A program made the position numbers and the translations under genes. Source: Flexistipes sp. (lineage in GTDB: Bacteria; Chrysiogenota; Deferribacteres; Deferribacterales; Flexistipitaceae). From it: 64,000 nt of DNA. Of this stretch, positions 51,577 through 60,557 are shown piece by piece (position 1 is the stretch's first letter; each line of letters begins with the position of its first letter). The notes below the pieces were generated by a model that saw only the letters and a program-made list of their open reading frames with translations, searched no databases and was not told the origin of the DNA. The stretch is taken from assembly GCF_036172515.1 (NCBI RefSeq), contig NZ_JAXKVW010000012.1, positions 1 through 64,000 of the forward strand, in the 5' to 3' direction.

Positions 51577-52290
51577 CTATTCAAACTCCACATTTTCAAA
51601 AAATTTTCTCACAACATTCTCTATTATTTCTCTGTCAAACCTGGTTAAATGTTTTTTAATCTTGAATTCTATTCTGGCCGTTTCTCCGTAGTCTCTGACG
51701 CGTATGCCGGGATAGTTGTATCTGAGTTTGTCTTCGATTTTTTCAATTTTCTCAAGCCTTGCCTCGGTAATCCGGCCGGTTTTGATACGGGTGGCGGCGC
51801 ACGATTCAGTATTGAAGAAAATTTCTGCGTTATTGATTTTTCCTGCAATCGTTTCGGCATCTTTTTTGCCCATTCCTGCTTCAAGCAGGGGTGAGAAGAC
51901 ACCGTATTCGTTTAATATTTTCATGCCCGGCCTGTAATCATCGAGATCGTCTTTGTTGCTTCCATCGCAGACGGCTTGATATCCGTATTTCTCTGCAATT
52001 TTGGTAATTTCACCTATGACCGATTTTTTGCAGTAATAGCATTTGTCGGCGGCATTCTTGAAAAATTCTTCTGAGGGAGTTGATGTGAATGTATACCATT
52101 TTACCCCAAGGGTATTTGCGATAAGCTCGGCATTTTTTATTTCATAATTAAAAACATGAGGATTGACACAGGTAGCCGCAGCAACATTGTCCGTTCCCAG
52201 TTCGTCAACTGCAAGTTTCAGTACCGCAGCACTGTCCACTCCTCCGCTTAAGGCGACTATACAGCTTTTGTAATCCTTAAAATACTTCAT
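51577..52290 (-). CDS. LarE-like ATP-dependent sulfur transferase (PP-loop)
   Basis: A 237-residue enzyme with the ATP-pyrophosphatase loop ALSGGVDSAAV. Two more cysteine regions are seen: DKCYYCKKSV and ESCAATRIKTG. The second matches the position of the sacrificial Cys in LarE, which makes the Ni-pincer cofactor of lactate racemase; the CXXC could instead hold a [4Fe-4S] cluster that carries sulfur. No larB or larC is nearby, so the acceptor may differ. Its first 14 bases overlap the end of mnmA, so the two are coupled. Confidence 0.82.
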   Translation of the reverse strand: MKYFKDYKSCIVALSGGVDSAAVLKLAVDELGTDNVAAATCVNPHVFNYEIKNAELIANTLGVKWYTFTSTPSEEFFKNAADKCYYCKKSVIGEITKIAEKYGYQAVCDGSNKDDLDDYRPGMKILNEYGVFSPLLEAGMGKKDAETIAGKINNAEIFFNTESCAATRIKTGRITEARLEKIEKIEDKLRYNYPGIRVRDYGETARIEFKIKKHLTRFDREIIENVVRKFFENVEFE

Positions 52291-53305
52291 TTATAAACCC
52301 GCCTCCAAGTACATAATCTCCGTCATAAATACTCAATATCTGTCCGGGAGCAGGTGCAAACCTTTGTTCCTCAAATTCTACAAAAGCAGTGTTGTTTTCT
52401 CTGATCTCGACTGAGCAGTTTTGTTCTGTCATTCTGTATCTTATTTTGGCTTTGGCAGTGAATCTTTCAGGTGGAGTTGTTACAAAATTGCAGTTTATAG
52501 CTTTGATATTTTTGAAGAATACGTTTTGTCTTGATGCAAGCTCAATATTGCATGTGTGAGGATCGATATTTTTTACATAAAGAGGCTCGTGATAGCTTAT
52601 GCCGAGCCCTTTTCTCTGACCAACTGTATAGTTGAGTATCCCTTTGTGTTCCCCGATAATCAGGCCGTTAAGGATAAAGTTACCTTTGCCGTAATCCAGC
52701 GGTACAAATTTTGAGAGATAATCCCTGTAATCTCCGCCTTCCAGAAAGCACACTTCCTGACTGTCTTTTTTATTACTGACCTGCAGGCCGTACTCACCGG
52801 CAATCCTTCTTACTTCAATTTTTGTTCTATGAGCATGGGGAAAGTGCAGGTATCTTATCTGATCCGCAGTCAGCAATGATAGAAAATATGATTGATCCTT
52901 TTTGGGATCGGCAGCCTTTTTTATGTGCATGGTACCGTCAAGTTCAGCGGTATCCGCGTAGTGGCCAGTCACTACCATTTTCGCATTGATTTTTTTCATT
53001 TCACTTATCAGATAACTGAATTTTGAATAACGGTTGCAGTAGGCACAGGGATTCGGAGTTTGCCCTTGCTTGTATGTGTTTGTAAAGTAGCTGATGACAT
53101 TGCTTTTAAAGTCTTCTGAATAATCCGCCATATACCAGCGTATTCCAAGATGATCCGCCATCTTTGAGGCGTCTTCCAGATATTTCTCCTGTCCGTCGAA
53201 CAATTTAAGGGTAATGCCTGTGACATCATACCCTTTGTCTTTCATCAGTGCTGCTGCAAGAGAACTGTCCACTCCGCCGCTCATTGCCACAATAACTTTT
53301 TTCAA
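52277..53305 (-). CDS. mnmA: tRNA-specific 2-thiouridylase
   Basis: A 342-residue enzyme that adds sulfur to U34 of tRNA-Lys, Glu and Gln. It has the PP-loop AMSGGVDSS, the first catalytic Cys in TPNPCAYCNRYSKF, the second in SQEVCFLEGGDYRDYL, and the C-terminal beta-barrel region (YTVGQRKGLGISYHEPLYV). Length and motifs are normal. It is followed by a larE-like sulfur transferase with a 14-base overlap, and both may draw on one sulfur carrier. Confidence 0.95.
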   Translation of the reverse strand: MKKVIVAMSGGVDSSLAAALMKDKGYDVTGITLKLFDGQEKYLEDASKMADHLGIRWYMADYSEDFKSNVISYFTNTYKQGQTPNPCAYCNRYSKFSYLISEMKKINAKMVVTGHYADTAELDGTMHIKKAADPKKDQSYFLSLLTADQIRYLHFPHAHRTKIEVRRIAGEYGLQVSNKKDSQEVCFLEGGDYRDYLSKFVPLDYGKGNFILNGLIIGEHKGILNYTVGQRKGLGISYHEPLYVKNIDPHTCNIELASRQNVFFKNIKAINCNFVTTPPERFTAKAKIRYRMTEQNCSVEIRENNTAFVEFEEQRFAPAPGQILSIYDGDYVLGGGFINEVF

Positions 53306-53379
53306 CGATTCACCTCATTTATCATTAATACGATGATTTAGATGCTATTTTATCAGCTTTTGTCGTATTTTCAAGTGTT

Positions 53380-53832
53380 TTATCCGCAGTGGCTGCAGCC
53401 CTGGACATTTTTTCTGCCGGGTCTTTGAAGCACTAATTCTGATTTTTTATTTTTATAAATCAGATGCAATATTGAAAAATACATAATAATTGATGCAACT
53501 GCCGTTACCGGTGTAATAAATCCCGTTCCCAGCTTTTTATCAAAAACATTACCTACACCGGCGGATATCAACACAATGATTAAAGGGAGAATATATACTA
53601 TAAAACCGTTTTTGTACGTGCTTTTTACAGAGGATGCAACTTCAACCGTCTCTCCAACTTTTGCGTCTATGGTGTTCTCAAGTTCAACAAACATGTAATC
53701 CTCACCTTCGCTGCTGCAGGAATCTTTGTGATCGCAATGAGAACAGGCGGATGTTTTTGCAAACCTCACTGTCACTTTGTCACCGTCTATTTTAACGACT
53801 TTTCCTGTTTCTGTATTTGTTTTTCCAGCCAT
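53380..53832 (-). CDS. RseC/MucC-like membrane protein
   Basis: A 150-residue protein. The N-terminal cytoplasmic part has the family's four-cysteine pattern (SACSHCDHKDSCSS), which can hold a redox-active cluster. Two membrane helices follow (GFIVYILPLIIVLISAG, FITPVTAVASIIMYFSIL), and the tail is again cysteine-containing (VQGCSHCG). RseC proteins regulate sigma-E or help reduce SoxR via the Rnf-like complex. No such partners are seen here. It lies downstream of the polyferredoxin fusion. Confidence 0.85.
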   Translation of the reverse strand: MAGKTNTETGKVVKIDGDKVTVRFAKTSACSHCDHKDSCSSEGEDYMFVELENTIDAKVGETVEVASSVKSTYKNGFIVYILPLIIVLISAGVGNVFDKKLGTGFITPVTAVASIIMYFSILHLIYKNKKSELVLQRPGRKNVQGCSHCG

Positions 53833-53873
53833 TTCTATATCTCCTTATTTGGCACCCAAAATACTTAAACAAC

Positions 53874-53902
53874 CCCGCCCTTAATCTGTGATTAAGGGCG
53901 GG
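53874..53902 (-). terminator. hairpin terminator of the polyferredoxin fusion gene
   Basis: CCCGCCCTTAAT and ATTAAGGGCGGG form a perfect 12-base stem with a 5-base loop. On the minus strand it lies 30 bases after the stop codon and is followed by a T-rich stretch. Confidence 0.75.
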
Positions 53903-53932
53903 ATAAACCTCAAGTACCTCAAATCATCTCCA

Positions 53933-56560
53933 CTAATGTACATGCCCTCCGGCCATGGGCAAGCTTAAAACATACACAAGAAGTATACTAAGCAATATGA
54001 AACCGGCTGCAATGAATATTCTGCCGGACTTGTTAACCAGGTTCCGTTTTTTCAGTACATAAATTGAAACGGAGGCAAATCCTGCCATAAAAACACTCTG
54101 AAGAGAGAAAACAGACGCTGCACTTGAAATTGCCGGAGTAACATTAAAATCAGCATATAAACTGCTTAGAGCGCCCAATTTCTGCAGACCAGTTATGATG
54201 CCGGGGACAACCAGCCCTATCTCTTCTACAAGATGCGAGAAATTATGGGATAAGTGCAATCCCAGGCTGATGGGGATAAGAGCTATTGCAGATTCTCCCG
54301 ATAATTTAGAGAGAATTTCTTTTTTACTTTTTGTGTTACGCGAAAACAGACTGATTGTACCGAAAATCAACAATGCCGACAGCAGCGGTATTAAAACGGT
54401 GAGAAAGAAGAACGTTTCAAAAGCCCACTGGCTGCCGATAATGGATGATATAAATTTTTCAAAAGTCGTTTTTACAGAGGTCATGGAAAGTGTCTGCACG
54501 AGTACCACTCCGAAAAGAAGGTAGGAACCGACCGTTTCCGAGGAAGAAAGAGTTGTTTTTAAGGCGCTTCCCACTCCAAACCTTTTTTTGGAAAGCTGCA
54601 GATTGTTTTTCTCACAAGCAGTAAAACATTTCATGCAGTAATCGCAATAGACACTGTTTTGCATTTTAACGGGATTTTCAAACGTCCGGCATGCAGGGAT
54701 GCAGGATTTTTGATTATGAGAACTGCACGTACTGTCGGATTCTCTTTCTATCTGTACCGGGCTTATAACAGAATAAATTCCAAGGGCTCCGCCTATGGGA
54801 CAGACGTATCTGCAAAATGTCCGCCTTTTATACATTAAAGAAAACAGGCCGGCTGAAACTGTAAATACAAGAAGCAGGACTGCCGTATAAAAAGGACTCT
54901 TGTCGATACCAAATCTGACGAATATATAAGTCAATATAACAAAAAGTGTAATTTGCAGATAATAGTTTCTGAAAATTTTGGGCAGTTTTTTGTTAAAACA
55001 GTGCAGTTTTTGAATCATATCTCCGAAAAGTGCAAACGGACAGATTCTACACCACAGCCGTCCGGCTAAGATAATGCTGAAAACCAGAAGATTCCACCAT
55101 ATGATCCATGTGATAATAGTTGCCAGATTTTCTCTGGGCAGCTGTTCGCCGAAAAAACCCGTAAAACCTATCAGCAGAAAAATCAGCACCGTGGGAAGAG
55201 TAAAAATAAGATGAAAGTATCTGCTTCTTAAAATTTTCTCGTAAAAGAAAGATCTGCCTGTTTTTTCTTTTTTAAAAAATAAAAAGATAAAAGATCCCAT
55301 TAATATGATGAAAAACGAGGTGATTCCTGCAGAGAATTTTTTGGAAGTATCTGTGTAGGAAAGCTGTGTGTAACGTTTGTTAGGGTTATAGCTTGATAAA
55401 AAACTTGTTTTGAGCATATTTGCATTGACAGCAATATTCTCCCCGAAGAGATTTTTATCCGGAAGTCCTCCAATCCTGAAAATTTCCTCTGAAGATGCCT
55501 GAACATTTACGTGGTTTTTATTTGCCTTGGAATGTTCATGGTCTTTATGAGCGTCATCGAGTGTGAATAACCCGTAGTGTTTTTTGGTATTGCCCATCAT
55601 AAGTACCGCAGAATAATCATTGTTTTTTGCAAAAGAGACATCTTCATCACTGTCATCAGGACTCAGTCTGATTTTGAACTCATAGGTATACAAACCGTTT
55701 TGTGATGCTGAATAATTCTCAATTCTGCTTTTGATATCTTTTTTTAAAAAATATGATTCATCCTTTCTTTGAGCAAAGTGAGCATCAGTAACAGAACCGT
55801 CAGATTTCATGAGAAGAGCATCTTTGTATTCCCACATCATCCCCATATTGGGATCTTCTTTAAAGAGGAGAGAAAGCCAGTAGGGTGAATCCGTTTTTAC
55901 ACCAAAGTACAGGGATGTGTTATCATAATATGATTTCACCTCTGTATAAAATCTGTTTTTCCCCTTGCCTGTATAAAAGTATTGTGCCATGGCGTTTTCC
56001 CATGCTTTTTCGTTGAGACGGCCATCAATGTTAATTTGCCCCTTTAACGGCAATGCAATAAATCCGGTATTATTCTGGATGAAAGGTTTTTTGTAGATAT
56101 CCCCGAAATCTATATATTTCTCAAACCGGGTGGGTGTGTATACTTTTTGGGATGGAGAACCCCCGCATCCGGAAGCAAGGTAAACATTACCTGTCATTGC
56201 ATCCACATCAATACGTATTTTATGATTGTTCTGGTTAACAGGTCCGAAATGGTATTTTGCATTTACATCTTCAAAGTAGTTTTTGCTTTCAAACTGATAG
56301 ACAAGCTTGCTGTGAACGTATTCAGCTTTTCTGAAAACAAACTCTTCATCTTTAAAACGTGAATTTTGCAATGCTTTTAATAAAATACCGAAAGCGTCTT
56401 CCGGCAGAAAATTTACATTGGTATAATCCAATGACCCGCTGATGTTTTTGTTTAAAATCTCTCCACTGTCATTTAAAAACGTATCTTCACCACCGCAAGC
56501 AAGAACAGTGATTGGAACAAGAATAAGAAAAAGTGTTATTAACAGTCTAAAATTACTCAC
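53933..56560 (-). CDS. exported lipoprotein fusion: PepSY-like / haem-binding DOMON-like / membrane polyferredoxin
   Basis: Residue numbers count from an upstream TTG at 56620. The preferred start is the GTG near 56560, after AGGAG, which begins a lipoprotein leader (ITVLAC lipobox). Residues about 60-155 look PepSY-like (KIRIDVDAMTGNVYLASG). Residues about 195-400 resemble the ethylbenzene-dehydrogenase/cytochrome-type haem-binding DOMON domain (INIDGRLNEKAWENA). From about 430 on, membrane helices alternate with NapH/CcoG-like iron-sulfur motifs: RLWCRICPFALFGD, RTFCRYVCPIGGALG and YCDYCMKCFTACEKN. More helices and a His-rich end (GGHVH) follow. It could move electrons between the membrane and a periplasmic haem. 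I know of no named family with this layout. Confidence 0.8.
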   Translation of the reverse strand: MSNFRLLITLFLILVPITVLACGGEDTFLNDSGEILNKNISGSLDYTNVNFLPEDAFGILLKALQNSRFKDEEFVFRKAEYVHSKLVYQFESKNYFEDVNAKYHFGPVNQNNHKIRIDVDAMTGNVYLASGCGGSPSQKVYTPTRFEKYIDFGDIYKKPFIQNNTGFIALPLKGQINIDGRLNEKAWENAMAQYFYTGKGKNRFYTEVKSYYDNTSLYFGVKTDSPYWLSLLFKEDPNMGMMWEYKDALLMKSDGSVTDAHFAQRKDESYFLKKDIKSRIENYSASQNGLYTYEFKIRLSPDDSDEDVSFAKNNDYSAVLMMGNTKKHYGLFTLDDAHKDHEHSKANKNHVNVQASSEEIFRIGGLPDKNLFGENIAVNANMLKTSFLSSYNPNKRYTQLSYTDTSKKFSAGITSFFIILMGSFIFLFFKKEKTGRSFFYEKILRSRYFHLIFTLPTVLIFLLIGFTGFFGEQLPRENLATIITWIIWWNLLVFSIILAGRLWCRICPFALFGDMIQKLHCFNKKLPKIFRNYYLQITLFVILTYIFVRFGIDKSPFYTAVLLLVFTVSAGLFSLMYKRRTFCRYVCPIGGALGIYSVISPVQIERESDSTCSSHNQKSCIPACRTFENPVKMQNSVYCDYCMKCFTACEKNNLQLSKKRFGVGSALKTTLSSSETVGSYLLFGVVLVQTLSMTSVKTTFEKFISSIIGSQWAFETFFFLTVLIPLLSALLIFGTISLFSRNTKSKKEILSKLSGESAIALIPISLGLHLSHNFSHLVEEIGLVVPGIITGLQKLGALSSLYADFNVTPAISSAASVFSLQSVFMAGFASVSIYVLKKRNLVNKSGRIFIAAGFILLSILLVYVLSLPMAGGHVH

Positions 56561-56844
56561 GTCAACTCCTGTTTGTGTTCTTTTTCCATTTACAAAACAA
56601 AAATCATGCCAAAATACCAATTAATATTAAAAAAGCCCTATACACTGTTTTGACAGAGATAATTAAGCAGTGACACGTCTTGACCAAATTTATTTAACGG
56701 ACTTTTTGTATAATATTCTGTAACCAGCTGAATAATATTCTACACCGGTTTCTGAGTATATCATGTAAGTGTCTGTTAAATATAGAAAGATAAAAGTGGC
56801 ATATCAATTGTTATCCGTTCTGTAAAAAGATATGGAGGCACTGT

Positions 56845-57744
56845 ATGAATGTAATTAAGAAATTATTTATTGCTGCAATTATTGTTATGGCTGCATCTGC
56901 TGCATTTGCTCAGGATTCCATGACAATGAAACAACTGAGGTATTCTATCTGGCCGGAGTATGACAAATCCGACGTATTGATTATTTATTCCGGCAAGTTT
57001 GTTAACGATACCGGTAAGCCTTTTAACGGAAAACTGGCTTATTACATTCCCAAAGGGTCAAAGATAAATATGCTCTGCGAAACAGAAAAGGGTATGCTCT
57101 GCCAGCGGTATATCGTTGAAGATGCAGGTAAGTATTCAAAAGTTGTCTGGCGACCCTCAAGGACAATTGCTCCCGGTGAGGAATTCCCCGTAATGTTTGA
57201 GTATTATGTTGATTATTTTGATGAAACGGTTTCACAAAGGAGATTCACCGATATTTTCCGTGCACCGTTTCCTGTTAAAAATTTAACAGTTGAAGTCAAG
57301 AAACCAACAGGATCTGAAAATTTTAAGATGAACCCCGCATCACAATGGTCTCAAATGAACGGAGAATTTGAAAGTTTTTATGTCAGTTATCAGAATGTTG
57401 CGGCATCTGAGGAAATACCTGTTAGTGTCGAATATACAAGAAACACTTCCGCTCCTTCGGTTCAGAAAGCTGCCGGTGGTAATTCACAAGCGGCACAAAC
57501 GGCCAGCACCTCAGGTGTGAACAATAAAATGATAGTGGTGGTTGCTTTATTTTTTACAGCGATGGCTGTAGTTATTGTATTTATAACCAGAAAACCTTCC
57601 ACAGCTAAAAATTCACAGAAATCTCGGGACACACAGAGTAATAAGCAGGTAAAAAAGGAAAAAGAAAGGATTAGAAAAATGCTTCTGGACGGTAAAATTT
57701 CCGAAGATACCTATAAACAGCTGATGAAAGATCTGGAGGGTTGA
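56845..57744 (+). CDS. exported membrane protein of the cytochrome c maturation cluster (twin A)
   Basis: A 299-residue protein with a signal peptide (ASAAFAQDS), a periplasmic beta-rich domain with two cysteines (INMLCETEKGMLCQRY), a membrane helix (MIVVVALFFTAMAVVIVFI) and a Lys-rich cytoplasmic tail ending in a SHOCT-like helix pair (ERIRKMLLDGKISEDTYKQL). GGAGG precedes the ATG. It opens the ccmF operon, with ccmF starting 3 bases after its stop. The layout is shared with the gene at 60550, though sequences differ. A role in handling apocytochrome or haem is inferred from position. Confidence 0.75.
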   Translation: MNVIKKLFIAAIIVMAASAAFAQDSMTMKQLRYSIWPEYDKSDVLIIYSGKFVNDTGKPFNGKLAYYIPKGSKINMLCETEKGMLCQRYIVEDAGKYSKVVWRPSRTIAPGEEFPVMFEYYVDYFDETVSQRRFTDIFRAPFPVKNLTVEVKKPTGSENFKMNPASQWSQMNGEFESFYVSYQNVAASEEIPVSVEYTRNTSAPSVQKAAGGNSQAAQTASTSGVNNKMIVVVALFFTAMAVVIVFITRKPSTAKNSQKSRDTQSNKQVKKEKERIRKMLLDGKISEDTYKQLMKDLEG

Positions 57745-57747
57745 TTT

Positions 57748-59727
57748 ATGGAGGTTATCGGACAGTTAAGCATTTTACTCGCTTTCGGTTTTTCCATATA
57801 TGCTACACTTATTTATACTGTAGGTATAAGCAGAAAAAATTCAGCCCTCATACTTAGCGGCAGGGGAGCTGCATTCTCTGTTGCTTTTCTCGTGGTTCTT
57901 TCTTCCGTTTTGTTGTGGTACGGATTTGTTGACGGGGCTTATAACATAAAGTATGTGTACGGATATTCCAGCGATGATCTGCCTCTTATTTACAAACTTA
58001 CGGCTTTCTGGGCAGGTAATAAGGGCTCCCTTCTTTTATGGGAGCTTCTTTTGGCAGTTTACACGGCCATAATAGCTTTAAAACTCAGGAAAATTTATAA
58101 TAAATATATCGCTAATGCCACGGTGGTACTTCTTATTATAAATATTTTTTTTCTGGGTCTTCTGGCGTTTATAGCTAACCCGTTCGAAGCTTATAATTTT
58201 ACGCCGCCTGACGGTTCCGGACTTAACCCGATGCTTCAGAATCCCGGAATGGTTTTTCACCCGCTTACTCTTTATCTCGGTTATGTGGGAGTAAGTGTGC
58301 CTTTTGCATTTGCAATTTCAGCACTCATTACAAAAAGAACAGATGACTGGTGGATTAGAAATACAAGGAAATGGGCTGTTTGGGCATGGGTTTTTCTGAG
58401 CCTGGGTAACATTCTCGGCGGTATATGGGCCTATGTGGAGCTCGGCTGGGGCGGATACTGGGCATGGGATCCGGTTGAAAATTCTTCGTTTATCCCGTGG
58501 CTTATCCTGACCGCTTACATACATTCCGTAATTATTCAGGAGAGAAAAAATATGCTGAAAATATGGAATGTATCGCTGATTATTTTTGCTTTCCTGGCAA
58601 CGCTGTTTGGTACGTTTCTAACACGCAGCGGGGTTTTTGCCTCTGTTCATTCTTTTTCTGACTCCCCTCTCGGCTTTTATTTTCTGATGTTCATGTTCCT
58701 TGTACTTATTGTTTCACTGGGGCTTATGTTCAGCCGAATCGGTCATCTTACATCCGGAAAGGAGTTTGAATCTTATGTTTCCAAAGAAAGCAGCTTCCTT
58801 TTTAACAATTTATTTCTTGTAGGCGGAGCTTTTGCCGTATTTCTCGGGACAGTCTTTCCTATTATCTCTGAAGCACTCAGGGGAGTTAAGGTTTCTGTGA
58901 GTGTTCCCTGGTACAATCAGATTATGGCGCCCATCCTGCTTGGAGTGGTTCTTTTAATGGGTATATGTCCTTTAATTGCCTGGCATAAATCATCAAAAAG
59001 GAATTTCAAGGTTAATTTTCTGGTGCCGGTGGTGCTGTCTCTGATTTTTTTCGGCGTAATTTTTTATCTGCTGAATGGAGAAAACCTTTATGCTGCGATC
59101 GGTTTTACAATATGTTTTTTTGCATTATTCACAACTGTTCAGGAGTTTGTAAAGGGGATGTTTGCCCGTAGTAAAATAACCGGTGAGATGCTCTTAAAAT
59201 CGTTAGCCCTTATGGTTATGAAAAACAGACGCCGTTACGGCGGTTATATAGTTCATATAGGCATTATTTTAATTACTTTTGGTATAATCGGTTCCCAGGT
59301 GTTCAATCAGGAAATGAAAACACGCCTTGCTGTTGGTCAGAAAGCTGAAATAGGTGGTTATGAAATTTTGTACAAGGGTTTGCAGAAGACAGAAATACAA
59401 AACGGCACAGCAATCTATGCAAATCTTGCCGTATTTAAAAATAATAAATTTATCACAACTGCCAGGCCGGAGAAAGTTTTCTATTCCAACAGCGAAAGGC
59501 CTTTTTCGGAAGTTTCCATACATTCCACATTAAAAGAGGATTTGTATATTGTTCTTCAAAACTGGCTTGAAGGCGGCAGGGCGGCGGATTTTATGTTTAA
59601 GATTAATCCTCTGATTATATGGATGTGGATTGGCAGTTTTATCCTTACTCTCGGCGGTTTGCTTGCTTTGTGGCCGGGAAAAGGAAGTCAGCTTAACCCC
59701 AAAATGTACGAAGAGGTTTCATCATGA
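57748..59727 (+). CDS. ccmF: cytochrome c haem lyase subunit CcmF
   Basis: A 659-residue integral membrane protein with about 15 helices. The haem-handling WWD-type signature is ELGWGGYWAWDPVENSSFIPW, and histidines flank it (NPGMVFHPLTLYLGYVG, SGVFASVHSF). CcmF joins haem to apocytochrome c in System I, working with CcmH and CcmI. Length is normal. It starts 3 bases after the upstream gene and overlaps ccmH by 4 bases. CcmA, B, C and E are not in this window. Confidence 0.95.
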   Translation: MEVIGQLSILLAFGFSIYATLIYTVGISRKNSALILSGRGAAFSVAFLVVLSSVLLWYGFVDGAYNIKYVYGYSSDDLPLIYKLTAFWAGNKGSLLLWELLLAVYTAIIALKLRKIYNKYIANATVVLLIINIFFLGLLAFIANPFEAYNFTPPDGSGLNPMLQNPGMVFHPLTLYLGYVGVSVPFAFAISALITKRTDDWWIRNTRKWAVWAWVFLSLGNILGGIWAYVELGWGGYWAWDPVENSSFIPWLILTAYIHSVIIQERKNMLKIWNVSLIIFAFLATLFGTFLTRSGVFASVHSFSDSPLGFYFLMFMFLVLIVSLGLMFSRIGHLTSGKEFESYVSKESSFLFNNLFLVGGAFAVFLGTVFPIISEALRGVKVSVSVPWYNQIMAPILLGVVLLMGICPLIAWHKSSKRNFKVNFLVPVVLSLIFFGVIFYLLNGENLYAAIGFTICFFALFTTVQEFVKGMFARSKITGEMLLKSLALMVMKNRRRYGGYIVHIGIILITFGIIGSQVFNQEMKTRLAVGQKAEIGGYEILYKGLQKTEIQNGTAIYANLAVFKNNKFITTARPEKVFYSNSERPFSEVSIHSTLKEDLYIVLQNWLEGGRAADFMFKINPLIIWMWIGSFILTLGGLLALWPGKGSQLNPKMYEEVSS

Positions 59728-60209
59728 ATATTATGAGAAAAAGCTCTCTGATTATTCTGACTGTTCTGTTTCTTCTCTCTCTCTTTTACAGCATTTCCTA
59801 TGCTGAGAGATTGGACAGAGCGCTGTTTAAAAAAATTGAAGCCAACCTTATGTGTACAGACGGATGTGGTATGTATCTTAAAACGTGTGAAAATGCCACA
59901 GCACAGAAAATGCGCAAGGATATAATCGCCATGCTGACCAAAGGAATGAGTGAAAAGGAGATATACGGCAGGATGATTTCCGTTTACGGAGAGGAAGTGA
60001 TGGCAGCTCCCCCTGTAAGCAGCAAGTTTAATATAATTGCCTGGGCGGGCCCTTTTGTGGCTATAATTATCGGTTTTATAGTGATTTATATCTGTCTTGA
60101 CCGCTGGATATTCAACAGCAGAAAAGCAGAAGCCGGTACAAATATAAATGAGAAGGAAATTGAACAGTACGAGGATTATCTTGATGAGGAAATTAAGAAA
60201 CATTATTAG
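59724..60209 (+). CDS. ccmH: cytochrome c-type biogenesis protein CcmH
   Basis: A 161-residue protein with a signal peptide, a short periplasmic three-helix domain and a C-terminal membrane helix. CcmH reduces the cysteines of apocytochrome c before haem attachment. The usual LRCxxC motif is altered to NLMCTDGCGMYLKTC, giving CX3C and a third Cys; similar cysteine-rich variants occur in other anaerobes. MSEKEIYGRMISVYGEEVM matches the conserved part after the motif. It overlaps ccmF by 4 bases. Confidence 0.9.
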   Translation: MNIMRKSSLIILTVLFLLSLFYSISYAERLDRALFKKIEANLMCTDGCGMYLKTCENATAQKMRKDIIAMLTKGMSEKEIYGRMISVYGEEVMAAPPVSSKFNIIAWAGPFVAIIIGFIVIYICLDRWIFNSRKAEAGTNINEKEIEQYEDYLDEEIKKHY

Positions 60210-60221
60210 GAGGAAGATAAT

Positions 60222-60557
60222 ATGATATATATCGCTCTTGTGATTGTAATGATTGTTGCTGTGTTGATAACGGTCTTGCCGGTGGTGAGAAAAGAAGATT
60301 TGATATTTTTGGACGACATGTCTGACAAATCGGTACCTCTGGAGGAGAGAAAGCGTTCTGTATATAAGACACTGGGTGAAATTGAATTTGATTACAAGAT
60401 GAATAAGTTAAGTGAAAAAGATTATAAAAGACTTAATAACTTATACAGGCAGAAAGCTGTAAATCTCCTGAAAGAAGAGAAGGAAAAGTCCGGAAATATA
60501 GATCAGGAAATTGAGTACAAACTGAGCCGGCTGAAAAAAGGGGAATTGTATGAGTAG
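60222..60557 (+). CDS. CcmI-N-terminus-like small membrane protein
   Basis: A 111-residue protein with one N-terminal helix (IALVIVMIVAVLITVLPVV) and a charged helical region (TLGEIEFDYKMNKLSEKDYKRLNNLY) that resembles the N-terminal part of CcmI. The TPR half of CcmI is absent. AGGAGG precedes the ATG, and its stop overlaps the next gene by 8 bases. It probably forms part of the haem-lyase complex. Confidence 0.75.
   Translation: MIYIALVIVMIVAVLITVLPVVRKEDLIFLDDMSDKSVPLEERKRSVYKTLGEIEFDYKMNKLSEKDYKRLNNLYRQKAVNLLKEEKEKSGNIDQEIEYKLSRLKKGELYE

Noticed and set aside
56780-56830. Possible sigma-54 promoter (TGGCATATCAATTGTT) before the ccm operon
   Set aside because: The spacing of the GG and the -12 element is right, but the -12 GC is changed to GT, so the match is too weak to claim.
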